Shown here piece by piece: positions 11,001-22,438 of a stretch of 31,660 bases of DNA (its first letter is position 1; every line of letters begins with the position of its first letter). Origin of the DNA: Conidiobolus incongruus B7586 (lineage: Eukaryota; Entomophthoromycota; Entomophthoromycetes; Entomophthorales; Conidiobolaceae); contig JNEM01014957.1 of assembly GCA_000697335.1 (NCBI GenBank), positions 1-31,660 of the forward strand, given 5' to 3'. The position numbers and the translations under genes were made by a program. The notes beneath the pieces are model-generated. The model had not been told where the DNA came from, searched no databases, and worked only from the letters and a program-made list of their open reading frames with translations.

Positions 11001-13378
11001 ATGAACTCCCCATTATTTAACGAGAGTGTTAACTTTGGAGGTCCTAGTCACTCGAGTGAACTTCTAGAGGCTAATAATCCTTGGTATGCCGAAGCTAACA
11101 GTACAGAAATTCACCCAGCAACTATTTTAAGTATTATTCAATATATATAATTTGAATAATAATTAATAATATATTTAGATGATACCAAAGTGCCACCCAT
11201 TTTTGAGACCTATTTTCAAATGACTAAACCAAATGCTCAAGACCAGATTACTGTTGCCTCTTTATCTCATATTATTAGAGCTAGTGGTTTGCCTGTCAAT
11301 GTTTCCGATCAGGTAAATTCAATAATTACTCTATAATATTTTTAATTAGAAATTTTATTTTAGATTTTATATTCTGTATTGGGTATGAACCAAACTCATA
11401 TTTCTAAAACTGAGTTTTTTGTTATTTTGGGTTTAATTGCTTTGGCTCAAAAGAATATGGGTATTTATTAATTAATTTTTATTGGCGATATATAATTAAC
11501 TAGATCTTTTTATATAGTCGTCAGTTTGGAAAATTTATTTAATCGACGACATGGTATTTTGAATTGAAATTCATTCATATTTTCATTCAACTCAATATTG
11601 ATTTTTTTAGACTTACCTGAACCTCACCTTGCAGGTTTGGATCAGATAGATTTTACGGGACTTAACTTTCCAAAACCAGCAGCTACTGCGACAGGCGATT
11701 CTTTCCCTTCCGATCCCTGGCGTAATTCCACTTTCAACTCTATGCGCTCTAAAAAGGCACCAAGTACTTTTAATTCCATAAGCAAGAAAGGCGGCACATT
11801 AACCCGCACCCTTGACTTACCTTTACCTACTGTTGAAGACGACGAAATTGAGGTCACAGTTGCTCCTGAGATGGGTGGCACCTTTTTTAAATATGTCAAC
11901 TATCAGCTTGTGTCTAAGGTAATTAATCCTTGAATATAAATACTGATTGCATCAAAAAATTAAATCATATTAATTCCAGGTTCGTGAATGCACGGTTCTT
12001 CGCAGATACAGCGATTTTTACTGGTTAGATGAAGTTCTTAATAAGCGCTATCCATTCCGTATGATTCCTGAGCTTCCACCTAAGAAATTTGCTGGAAATA
12101 GTCAATTCCAGAAGGATCGTCTAATGGGCTTAAGCAGATACATCAATTTACTTGCCATTCATCCTATACTCAAAGAAGACAGCTTAGTAAATGCTTTCCT
12201 CACTGAACCAATGGTAAACTGACTATCAAATTGCAATTAATTTCTTTAACATTCGATTAGGAAATGGCCCAATACCGTAGAGAGAACAAAGTTCACACAT
12301 TTGAAGAAGTTGAATTTTCAAGTTTTACAAGCGAAATGATTGATATGATTCCCACCAATTTACAAGATCGTATTCACAAAGCTAAAGAGAATATTAACCA
12401 AGCCATCAGTCAATATGAAAGAATTTGTGACACCTTCCAAAGGTTGACAAGTAGACAAATAGGTTGGTTGACAATTTATTATTTTATCAATTTATATGTT
12501 AACCTTATTTGCAGGTGCTGGCAAAGATTTACTCATGTACAGTCAATGCTTAGAGTGAGTGAATAATTAAATATTTTCACATTCCCAATTTAAAACTAAT
12601 CATTTATAGAACGCTTTCCCAATTTGAAAATTGGTGCCATAATGAAGATTGCAAACCATGTCCTCAACTTGTTACTCAATATCAAGATATTGCTACTTAT
12701 TTGGAAAGGATATCAGCGGCCAATATTCAAAAAGTAACATTGATATTTCTCGCCCATATCACTATTAACTTTATAAAACATTAGAGCTCGGAAAAAGATA
12801 CAGCTACATTAGAAAGTTTCAAGAGACATTTGACAATGGCCAATTCACTTAGGGTATATGAGCATAAAATCGCATTTATTAAATTCAGTTTATTTAATGT
12901 GATATTTAGAACCTACTTAATCGATATGATCAAACCACTAATCAGGACCAAATTGAACAATTGCAAAAGACAATTGATGATATGACTGCTAAAATAGATA
13001 TATTACAGAGTAAAGGAGGTGATCCTTCAGAAATCGACCAATTAAATCGAGAGCTTCAAAATGTAATATTTATATACATTTCATGTTTCACAATATTAAT
13101 TAATGAATTTATTATAGAATGAGAAGAATTTGGCCAGTCTTGTTAAGAAGAGCCAATTTAAAAAGTTTTCAATTTTCAAAGAGTTGGAATTTTTCCACAA
13201 GAGACAACTGCTTACTTCTAACATCTATCAAACCTTCATTGAAAATGAACTGGAATTTCATAACACTACAGCTAGATTATATCAACAACTCTCAGGATTG
13301 GTTGAAACTTTACCCACTACTTCCAACGAATTGTCCCATATGGACGATTCAGGTTTAGGAAACGAATTTGGTATGTAA
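11001..13378 (+). CDS. MVP1: Mvp1/SNX8-type PX-BAR sorting nexin
   Basis: Endosomal sorting nexin: the PX domain binds PI3P and the BAR domain shapes recycling tubules that return cargo from endosomes independently of retromer. Twelve exons: 11001-11130, 11179-11312, 11364-11460, 11518-11553, 11611-11918, 11980-12213, 12261-12462, 12515-12554, 12610-12733, 12785-12853, 12910-13062, 13118-13378; 1788 nt, 595 residues (yeast Mvp1 is 511). Order: N-terminus with NPWYAE; an EH-like helical region (about 45-120) as in Mvp1/SNX8; a Ser/Pro linker; PX domain (about 210-313) with [12 protein letters not shown] (Arg244, Tyr245), the proline loop ELPPKK (about 266-271) and a second basic site [10 protein letters not shown] (Arg288); then a coiled BAR region (about 330-590) with LTSRQIG and [11 protein letters not shown]3P contacts look intact. 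Two internal exons are only 36 and 40 nt. It converges on the prefoldin gene with a 123 bp gap. Confidence 0.95.
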
Positions 13379-13501
13379 TAGTGATTTATATCTTATGTCT
13401 AAAGCTATTCACTTTTCAATTTTCATTGGTTTTAATTAATATTTGTTTTATGATTTGTTAATAAATTAAAGTATACAAAGTATTTATTAAAAATAACGAT
13501 C

Positions 13502-14086
13502 TTAAGCAGAAGCTTTTTGTTGATCTTGGAATACTTGATTTTGTAACTTTATAATCTAATTCAAATTTAATATTTGTAAAAATGGAATTAAATTTTAATT
13601 ACCTTGACTTTTTTCTCCTCTTGAAGCTTTGATAATTCCGTTAACTTAGCTTCAATTCTCTCACTAAAAAAATAAAATCAATATATAGATAAAAATGACT
13701 AATCTCCATGAACATACATTTCAGATTGAATAAAATCGATTCTTTTATCTACATTAGATTTAGCTTCGTCCATATCTTGTTCAATCAAACCAGGACCAAT
13801 TAATTTGTAAATTTTGTTATTTTCGTTTAAAACACTGAATTCCTATAGCTATCATTTAATAAAGAAATAAGATCTTAAATTGAGTTGAATACCTTCTTAA
13901 CAGCTTCATTTTCTTTTAATTGAGCTTCTAATTGATTTCTATTTTGAATAAATTTTGTAAATTCTAGTAAAAATGTATTTAATAAAAATATTTTTTATTG
14001 AATAAAATATATGCATTATTACCATTTTGTAAATTTTGAAATTCTTTAGATTGTAATTCTAATTCTTTTTTAACTTCTAATGACAT
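13502..14086 (-). CDS. YKE2: Prefoldin subunit 6 (beta class)
   Basis: Subunit of the hexameric cytosolic chaperone prefoldin, which hands unfolded actin and tubulin to the CCT chaperonin. Five exons (high to low): 14086-14023, 13963-13893, 13842-13718, 13663-13603, 13555-13502; 375 nt, 124 residues, close to the usual 110-130. Two long coiled-coil helices flank a short beta-hairpin core. The first helix holds NRNQLEAQLKENEAV, the core VLNENNKIYKLIGPGLIEQD matches the PFDN6 signature (YKL.GP.L..QD), and the second helix holds RIDFIQSE, ERIEAKL and LQEEKKVK. The start is the only ATG in frame before the first helix. The tail-to-tail arrangement with MVP1 leaves little room for separate terminators. 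Confidence 0.95.
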
Positions 14087-14440
14087 AGTTTAATAATTAA
14101 ATCAGATAGATTATATGAATTTATGAGTAATTTTGATAATCACAGTTTAACTTATCCTTTATAATAATATTTGTTCGATTGAATCATTATGGGATAATCA
14201 TTATCTTTTTAAATTTACTAATTCTTAGGTGTAAATTTTGTAAAAATATAATATCAATATAGCTCCTTATACTCTGAATATGATTTGAAAAACTTAAAGA
14301 ATTGTGCTAAAGATCTTAATAGATTTGTATCGTTACATTACATCTATAATACGTTATATTTACAATATTTGACTCATAATTTAATTATAGCCATCAAGCA
14401 ATCTAAAATTCAGATAAATATAATTTGATCATATACAAAT

Positions 14441-14668
14441 TTAAAGCTTAAACAGGTTTATATTAATAACTAGTTTTTTTTCGAACTCTCTAGGCCATAT
14501 AATCTCAGTACTTTCATTCAAATATTTAAATACTTAATAGCGCATAGATAGAGCGTTTAATATTACATGACGAATAGTTTCAACTTTAAGAAAGGATCTA
14601 AAATATCCTACCATTATAGAAATCAAGTTTGATAATATCATTTTCTGTAATAAATTATATTCATTTAA
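14441..14668 (-). pseudogene. Eroded coding-like frame, unidentified
   Basis: A minus-strand frame is open for 44 codons (14668-14537), hits one stop, and continues in the same frame for 30 more codons to a TAA at 14441. It contains LKVETIRHVILNALSM and, past the stop, YLNESTEIIWPREFEKKL. The residue mix, with Trp, His, Pro and Arg, is unlike translated AT-rich DNA, and GC rises locally. A possible upstream start block MSEYTFQVPFKR lies near 14730-14690 ahead of a GT. Family not recognised. Most likely a recently inactivated host gene, but a missed small intron spanning the stop would make it alive. Confidence 0.4.
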
Positions 14669-16193
14669 TTATATCTTATCGTAAATCAAATACTTCTCTT
14701 GAAGGGAACCTGGAAAGTATATTCAGACATTTTCTAATTTATGAATTTTTGCAAATTTTTCATAAATATACAATTGTAATTCTAATTTAAATTTTATTTT
14801 GGCTATATATACAAACTTCATTTCTGAATTGTATATTATATGTTATTGATTGTAATAGCTTAATATTTAATTTTTTTAACTTCTACTTTATATGTAATAA
14901 AATCAATATTTGAAATAACCAAATAATAAAAACAAATTATGAGCTTCTGATGAAAATGATTTAAAGACTTAATACAATAAACTTAAGAAAATCCTTTGTT
15001 AAAATTATTTGGTACATCAATACCAGCTTAATTATTGAACTTTATAAAATTCATAAATATAATTTAATTAAATTTATAGTATGGGACATTGAAAATGTTT
15101 TTGATGAAAATCGACTTTATATTTTATAGTACAGAATCAAGTCAGAACCTGAAGATTTTACTAATTAAAGGAATTCATTTATAGATTATTTATTATATTT
15201 CAAATGGTATTAGATTGAAAATAAGGCAATAGGCATTTTTAAATAATTATAATTTCACAATGAGTCAATGTATTATTTCCAAATATATCAGGAAATTATT
15301 CTCAGGTAAAGTGTATATATTAAATGATATTAATTATGCATACTAACTCATTTCCATGGATAAGCAATTGAATTTTCAATATATGTCAAAATTTCAACTT
15401 GACAAAAAATTAATTGTCACAATTTAACAAGTATTTTCTGTATAATAATTATATAATATTTTGATAATTATATATAAATTCAAATAATTAATATTCATCA
15501 AAATAGGTTTAGTATAGTAATAATAATATTATTATATTATTATTTTTATACAAGTTAAAGGATGATATGTACAGCTATCAGATTGATTTGATACTGGTAA
15601 ATATTTTTGAGAATATCTTTCACAAGCGATCAAATTCATAAGTGCTGTGATTTAATAAAAACACATATAAGAAAAAGGGTTAAGAAATAATCATTTTCAA
15701 TAATCAGTTATTTAGTCGTACTTAATCAATAATTAGATAAAATGCCATGAGTTTTTTCCCATAAAAAATCAGAAAGTTACCTTTTCAAAATATCTATTGA
15801 ATATTTTTGTAATTGATTCATTTTGTTAGATTGAATATTATTCAAGTTTTAATAATAACAAGGAGAGAAACAATAAATGGAGTAGTATTGATAAGAAATT
15901 GTAAGTAATAATTTAATACATTTTATTATTAATTAACTCATTAATTTCTCTTTAATCTGAGATAGATAAGACAGTGTATTGATGAATGTACACCTCAAAA
16001 TATAGTAATTTTCTAATGTTTTAGATATTATTTTGATGTTAGGAGGAGCTGTTTATTCATAGCAAAAGTATTATGTATTTATCTCAATTGCTTCAAAATA
16101 TTGACACATATTATTATGTAATTTTATCATATTTACTCTATATTTTAAATTGATGATTAATTTAATAAGAATTAAAATAAAGTGCATTAATAT

Positions 16194-17021
16194 GTAGCCC
16201 TTCCTGTGGTTGTAGAACAATTTCTGTCTCCATTCATTCAACAGCGTGGATTCGGTCGCGAAGATTGGAATGCGCCAATATTACTCTAGTATCCCAAATT
16301 CAGGGCCAATTCAATCACTGCATTTACCTGTGAACTTTATCTCAAGTATTCATAAATAGACCACTTTGATTACTTTCTAACATTACATTTGAGCTATAAT
16401 ATCGATCACCAAATCAAAACGAAAAAAATCATTGCTAGTCATATTTGCCCAATATCACCCACGAATCCATATTGGCCAAACTAAAGGCTATATCATTTAA
16501 TATTTGTCCAACGAATCAATCGTGTCTATCGTCATATATTCGAAAATATTCAGTAATTGAAGCATTCTTGGTACATTTGATAAGCCCATATTCAATAATC
16601 TCAGAATATCAATACTCAAATTTAACTAAGCATCACCGACTCTAGTCACTAAAATCTCTCAAATGGGTTTTCAAACTTGAATTTTCGGTATTAAGTGGGT
16701 CATGACCTTATTTAATGAAATCATTCAATCAACTGGTCAAAACCGATATTGGTTATATGCCAAGTTTAAACCATTTGAAATTCTATTGCTTCGATTTTGA
16801 AAAAATCGATATTAGTAATTTATTTAATAAGTGTTAAATAAATACAAATAATTTTTCATATTTTACTGATTTATTCATAGGATACATTGAAAGAAGACGA
16901 AATAGTCCACCAATCTTTTAATAACGAGTTCCCATTAGTTGATTTTAAAGAAAACCAAATTTTCGGCATTGATCATCTATTCATCACTGTTTACAAATTA
17001 TTATTCTCAGATCCTATTTAA
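16194..17021 (+). pseudogene. Eroded multi-part gene remnant, unidentified
   Basis: A plus-strand island of clearly raised GC. It starts with 31 open codons containing ALPVVVEQFLSPFIQQ and GFGREDWNAPILL. Further protein-like stretches follow in more than one frame (YNIDHQIKTKK; later NRYWLYAKFKPFEIL). It ends with a clean 46-codon last exon, 16881-17021, that follows a TTCATAG acceptor and reads DTLKEDEIVHQSFNNEFPL, then GIDHLFITVYKLL, to TAA. The final exon looks well kept, the middle interrupted at several points. I do not recognise the protein. It lies just upstream of the PRKRIP1 homologue on the same strand, with about 110 bp between its stop and that start. Confidence 0.4.
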
Positions 17022-17132
17022 GATTAACATTAATTTTAATATTTTATCCCATAATTATTTTCAATTACCTCATTTTATTATTAATTCAATTTGTATTATT
17101 TCACATTGAATAAAATATTAATATTAATAATT

Positions 17133-17679
17133 ATGTCAGATAACAAAGATAGTAAAGATATTACAACTAAACCTAGATCTAGTAATCTACCAAAAACTGC
17201 AACTGATTTACAAAGGTTGGAATTGGAAAAATTAATGAAAAATCCTCAAAAACCTGTGACTATTCCATTACCTAAAAATCAAGATTCTAAAGTATTTCAA
17301 GAACCACAGGAACCCAAATATGTATCAGGTAATTCTTAAGAACAATGAAATAGTTTCTTCTGAGCTAACAAAATAATTTAGGATCTAGTGCAGGTGCAGG
17401 TAGTGGAGATTTTCATGTTTATAGAGCTTCACGAAGAAGAGAATATGAAAGACAAAGTATTATGCAAGAAGAATTAGAAAAGGTAAATCAAACTCATTTA
17501 ATATTAAGTGATATGATATTAATTTAATTTATTAGGAAGCTAAACAAAGGGAATTTGAGTTAAAGGTTAAAGAGAAGTTGGAGTTAAGTCAACAGAAAAC
17601 TAATAAAAATAGGGCAAAAAGATTGAGGAGAAAGGCTAATGAATTGAAAAAATCTAATAAAACTGAATCGAATGATTAA
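17133..17679 (+). CDS. PRKRIP1 homologue (DUF1168), spliceosomal protein
   Basis: PRKRIP1 is a small nuclear protein found in the catalytic-stage (C*) spliceosome, where a long helix bridges RNA and protein parts. Three exons: 17133-17328, 17382-17482, 17536-17679; 441 nt, 146 residues. The diagnostic DUF1168 block [15 protein letters not shown] then RRREYERQ begins exactly at the second exon (about residue 66). It is preceded by a proline-rich leader with [13 protein letters not shown] and followed by a Lys/Arg/Glu-rich helix with [15 protein letters not shown]. An in-frame codon run extends upstream to 17091 but is hydrophobic, AT-rich and unlike the family, so the ATG at 17133 (MSDNKD) is chosen. 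It converges on the sorting nexin gene with an 80 bp gap. Confidence 0.92.
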
Positions 17680-17759
17680 TTAAATGGTTTTTATTAATAA
17701 ATTGTTTTTAATGAACCTGTTAGTATTTTATCATGATGAATTAAATAAATAATATTGAT

Positions 17760-19231
17760 TTAATCGATGTCGAGAGGATAAAAGGAAGTACCATTAGTTA
17801 TTGAGTTGGTGGATTTTATGGCTGAGGATGATGTGCCAATGCCCAAAGATTCGTAAGATCTGATGGAAGCGGTTGAAGAGGGATAAGATTGAAACGAAGA
17901 GGTTTTCGAGTCAATCACGGGAGAGATATGAAAGCTGGGTTTTAGCTTAGGAGTTTGAGGAATGCTAAAAAATTGTTTTAATTTCTCCAATTTCTGTTTA
18001 TGAGTGTTGAGCTGACTTTGGGCAAGAGATCTAATAGAGTGCTGAAGATCTTTCGACTTTAAAAGTTCAAAAGCATTTAAATCCTTCACAAGCTTTTCGT
18101 TAGTTTCTTTGACCAACTTCTTTGCCTTTGAAATGGCTTGGTTTGACTCTTCTTCCTGCCCTCTAGCTTCGATCAGTTCGGGCGTAGGTTCTAAGGATTG
18201 GTCATCCATAATGCTTAAAATTTTATCCTGCTTTTTGTGACAATCTTTGATTAAATAATTAAGTTCTACAAATTTAGACTGATTATTAATTATAGCTTTT
18301 TTGATGGACTTCAAGCTTAATTTAAATTGGATTATTATGAGTTGAAATTTTATATAACTCAAATCTCCTTTATGAATAGCATTTAAATCGTCTATCAGCA
18401 TGGAGAATTTCTCTAAAAAATGGTGAAATCTATGTAATTCTGGAGGTGTCGTACTCGTTTTCCCTAGGCGATATTGCCCGTGTAACGTGGACAGACATAA
18501 CGTCCCCAGTTTCGTTATTTCTTTCTCCATTCGCTCCGTAGTATCGAGTAAGGACTGCAAATTATCAGTCGTTAGTTGATAATTATGGTCAAGATTTGCA
18601 ATGTAAGTTTGGCTACTCTCAATCTGACCAAGGTCAATCTCTTTACAATATTCAGGGATTTGAGTTAAATTAACATAAGTATTTACGGGACTCAATTTTA
18701 ATTGGGGTATCAAACTGACCAAATTATTAAAAATGCCACCATTAATATGATTTACAACTTGCGTTTTTTTACTATTTGATTCATTCTAAATAAATAAAAC
18801 AATAAATATTTAATTTAACAATATTAATTAATGTAGTAAAAATCGTTACCATTTTATCCTCAAAAAACTCTTTTATATACTTATTATTTTCTAAATACTC
18901 CAAACTGACAACTAATTTTAAAAACCTTTCGACTTTGAATCGCATTAACTCCAAATAATTTTCATTCTCGTCCCGTAATAAATTTTTGTCAATTTGACCA
19001 AAACAAAAGGGTATTATTAAATTAGGTTTCGTTTCTAATTGTTTATATAACCATATCGTTTGGTTGTAACTTCGATAAATGGATTTAGTAATATTCTAAA
19101 TTCAATCATTTTAACATATTTTAAAATAAAAAAATGATATTTAATATTACATTAATATCTTTAAATTGAATTAAAAAATTAATATTATCCTCAAGTACTT
19201 GCACTTCCAACACCGATAAATTTTCAATCAT
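17760..19231 (-). CDS. PX-BAR sorting nexin, Vps17/SNX5-like
   Basis: Likely partner-type sorting nexin of the retromer SNX-BAR coat on endosomes. Exons (high to low): 19231-19151, 18850-19095, 17760-18785; 1353 nt, 450 residues. Residues 1-110 fit a divergent PX fold: SVLEVQVLEDNINFLIQF strands, then IYRSYNQTIWLYKQLE (in the place of RRYxDFxWL), IIPF, and the FLKLVV...IKEFFED helices. Residues about 165-385 form a BAR-like helical bundle (GTLCLSTLHGQYRLGK, LEKFSMLIDDL, KSIKKAIINNQ, then KAKKLVKETNEKLVKDL, LAQSQLNTHKQKLEKLKQF). The tail after 390 is Ser/Thr/Pro-rich and probably disordered. The PX proline-lysine loop (PPxxP) is absent, so PI3P binding is doubtful; loss of this motif is common in Vps17/SNX5-type partners. 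Assignment to Vps17 rests on the order of weak blocks, and other SNX-BAR families remain possible. Confidence 0.82.
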
Positions 19232-21483
19232 ATTAATAAATATTAAACTATTATAGTTTCATTAATTATTATTAAAAAATTAAAAAAGCGATGAATTATT
19301 TAAATTAATAAATATATTTAAAATTAGTTTAAGTCAAATGTTTGGTGAATAAAAGTTGGAAATTTAATGATTTCATTGGGTTGTAATAATTATTACTTGC
19401 ATTGATTATTAAGAGAGTTTTTGATAGCATTGGACAGGTTTTATATTGGCATAAATGGAATTTAAAAATTATATAATGTGAAAAGTTATATTTATATTTG
19501 ACAATTGAACATTACATTTAAAATACTATTATATATAATAATTACTCTTAAGTTCAATGTTGATATGCATTAAAAGGAATCAGCATTTTGGTTTTTATTT
19601 CCATATTTTTATATCTTGAATAATGTGTATATTTTAGAATTCTTTGATCAATTATAATATTATAAATAAGATATCAAAAAATTATAATAAAAATATCACT
19701 TTCTATCAATAAAACACTTTGATTGAAAAATAAAATATAATTAGTTTGATATTTATCAGTTCTTTCCAATATCGAGCACCACAATTCTAACTAATTACAA
19801 ATAAAATTCGCCAATATTCAATATGTAAATTGTAACAGAAAAATTGATATAAATCCTGGCTAAACTGGTTAATCTAATTAAAAGGATATAAGATAATGCA
19901 TAGTATTATTTCAGAGTGTGATTATTTGTTAGTACTTATTATATTCATCTTGATAAAAATTTCAAGATTTTATTTTATTTTGACGCCTTTAATATTAATC
20001 AATTAAAAATAAGATTACTCAATAAAAATATACTTTGAATAATTTATAATCTTTTCCTTTAAATAGTTAACATTGCTCATTCGTTAAATAATTTTATTTA
20101 ATATTTTGAGAATAAATTATTCAATACTTGATAATTGATTACTGATATTCAGATGAAGAATTTTGCAAAATTAAAAAGATTAAAATACTAATTATTAAAT
20201 AATTAGTCATATTTATAAAAGTTTATATTGAATCAATGCATATAATATTTCAAATCATTATATTTCAAATGTGAATTTTGTAATATACTTGGATTAAATG
20301 GTTAAAATTTCAGTGAAAATATTTCGAAGATATGAATCAAGCGCTTAACAGTAGAAAGTGAAATAAATACAATTCAATAACCAAATAACATTTGATATAG
20401 CTGTTCAATTTGGGAGATAGCGATAAACAAAAATATTCAAGTTCTCCCAAGAAAGAATTAGTAGACAATTTGTTTACTACATATTCAATAATTATATAGA
20501 AAAAAATATTGATAATTAATTTATAATTGTCTTCATTAAACTCATGATGTTATAAATAAAACGGATTTTAAAGGACCTTGATCTTACAGTATCAGCATTT
20601 ATAAGACTTTCTATAATTATGAAATAATAATACATATTATATCAATCAAAATTACTTAACTTCATTATAATACTGATTATACAATAACATAAATATAAAC
20701 AATATTTTAACAATACAAATAATATCGATTAATATAGTTAAAAATATTCAAATCATTGTTATCTTCAAGTACCTTAAAATATCTTTTGGATTAGATCCCT
20801 GCAATTGATAAAATTAATTCGAATGAAATTTTTAACATTAAAATATACATATTAATACAACTTTAAGTTATTTTATATATAATTTTTATAACAATTTTAA
20901 TAATCTAAACAAAGTAATTATAAAACCAGTCACATTAAAATATAATATTTAGAAAATATTATTGCTTCTGATATATAAAAATTGAATTGAAAAATATATA
21001 ATTCTATATAAAAATTTATTTATTTTATTATAAGATTATCTAATAAAATATTATAATTATTGTATATTAATTCAAATTATTCAATTTATTAAATCGGTCA
21101 TCCTAATAGGCTTATGAATTATAATGTCAGTATAGTATAAAATATTAATTTGATAAGTAATCAATTTATACTGATTCAAACTGAGTTAATCAAAAATGAT
21201 GACTGGTAATATAAGAATTTTTTATTGGATTGAAAAGTATTTATATAATATACCAGTGATTGTAGAATATATTTTTATATTGATTTAATCTGAAATAAAT
21301 ATTTTGATTTAAATAATAATGTCCAAAAATTAAAAGTTGCTATAAAATCGAATTCTTTATGAATGAATGATATTCATCTATTTTAATAATTATCGAATAT
21401 TCAAAAAAAACTAATAACCAAGATTTTAAAATGCAAAATCTGAATAAAAAATGACTTACATCAATTTGATCAATAAACTTCAT
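19232..21483. other. AT-rich gap
   Basis: About 2.2 kb with no gene called. Very short coding-like bits occur: a plus-strand frame near 19409-19465 containing LLREFLIALDRFYIG, a plus-strand run near 20425-20500 ending SSSPKKELVDNLFTTY, and a minus-strand 26-nt segment (20780-20806) bounded by CAG and GTAC that reads GSNPKDIL. All are too short to assign. No repeats or RNA genes were recognised. Confidence 0.5.
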
Positions 21484-21871
21484 TTAAGCCTCTAATTTAG
21501 AAGGATCGAAATAAAATTGAGTTTTTGCAATTAAAGCTAACATTTCTAATCTATTATTAACAGATAGTCGTATCATCTTCAATGAATTGGATGAAAAATT
21601 CCTAAATTTTAAATAATATTAATCTACAATCATAACAATAATAAAAAGTATAAATATTACATGATGATTTTGTTTTGATCTAATTGAAACTCTGTTTTAA
21701 TTAACTTGGGCTTCACTTCAGCTTCTACGCCTATAGCTTTGTATGCTACATTGGCCATGGATTCAGACTCGAAAGGTACTGATATTTCTCTAAATTTAAA
21801 AGAATATTTTTTAAATAAACTTATGATTAGCTATTAGGATATTATGTTAATTACACGTTATGTTTAAACAT
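21484..21871 (-). CDS. PCC1: Pcc1, small subunit of the KEOPS/EKC complex
   Basis: Dimerising subunit of KEOPS, the complex that with Kae1 installs the t6A modification at position 37 of ANN-decoding tRNAs. Exons (high to low): 21871-21855, 21789-21661, 21601-21484; 264 nt, 87 residues, matching yeast Pcc1 (88). The protein has the family layout: a first strand VEISVPFESESMANVAYKAI, then a glutamate/lysine-rich turn, strands KLIKTEFQLDQNKIIM and NFSSNSLKMIRLSVNN, and the final helix RLEMLALIAKT. The first exon codes for only five codons plus two bases and is joined by a GTGTAATTAA-type donor at the GT at 21854-21853; without it the first strand lacks a start. Both conserved Pcc1 landmarks, VPF and LR(I)SVN, are present. 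Confidence 0.92.
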
Positions 21872-22438
21872 TATGATTGTATTATTTGATTTTAAATGAT
21901 GTGATTATTTTAGGTTGTGTTATTAATTGATATAATTTAAATGATCCTTAACTAAAGGAAATTTTATGGGATTCTGTTTGTTCAAATTACTTGAGGTTGA
22001 ATTATATAAATATTGAATATTTATTTCACTTTGATCACGACATTAAATATATTTATGAATATTTGAAATACCTTTATAAAATATCAATAATCGAAAGATA
22101 TACAATCACTCAAAATTTTCAATATAAATTACACTATAAAATAAATCAGAATAATATAACACTAAATATATAATAAATACTTTTAATGGATATAAAAAAC
22201 AAATAATATTCACTTAGGTTATATGATTTTGACATTATTAGTAATAAATATATTATAAATAGGATATTTTTTAAAATTATATTTTAAATAAGATGAATAA
22301 ATCAAAAAAATTGATAAATTTTTAATTTATTTTGAATAAATATTCATTATAAAATTATCAATATAATATTTTATTAAATATTAAATGAATTTAACAGAAT
22401 ATATAAAAATAGCACTTTATAAAATAATTAATAAAAAA
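21872..22438. other. AT-rich gap
   Basis: Holds the PCC1 upstream region. The 60-codon plus-strand frame at 21991-22173 is nearly all Tyr, Ile, Asn, Leu and Lys and is regarded as chance. Confidence 0.5.

Larger units (their letters stand above)
14087..17132. other. Long AT-rich gap with interrupted gene-like islands
   Basis: No intact gene is seen over about 3 kb. Two islands are listed separately (14441-14668 minus, 16194-17021 plus). Two weaker plus-strand bits are worth noting. At 15260 an ATG opens 15 codons ending at a GTAAAG donor, and TACTAAC at 15341-15347 precedes an AG at 15363-15364, which would give a 28-residue product. At about 15548-15640 a short open frame contains KDDMYSYQIDLILVNIF. 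Neither is strong enough for a gene call. Confidence 0.5.

Noticed and set aside
11642-11899. Minus-strand frame inside MVP1
   Set aside because: Antisense of a conserved MVP1 exon leading into the PX domain.
16194-16290. ClpP-like start (VPxVVEQ) in the remnant
   Set aside because: The resemblance is limited to about seven residues and the rest does not follow ClpP.
21991-22173. 60-codon plus-strand frame
   Set aside because: Same AT-driven composition with no varied codons.
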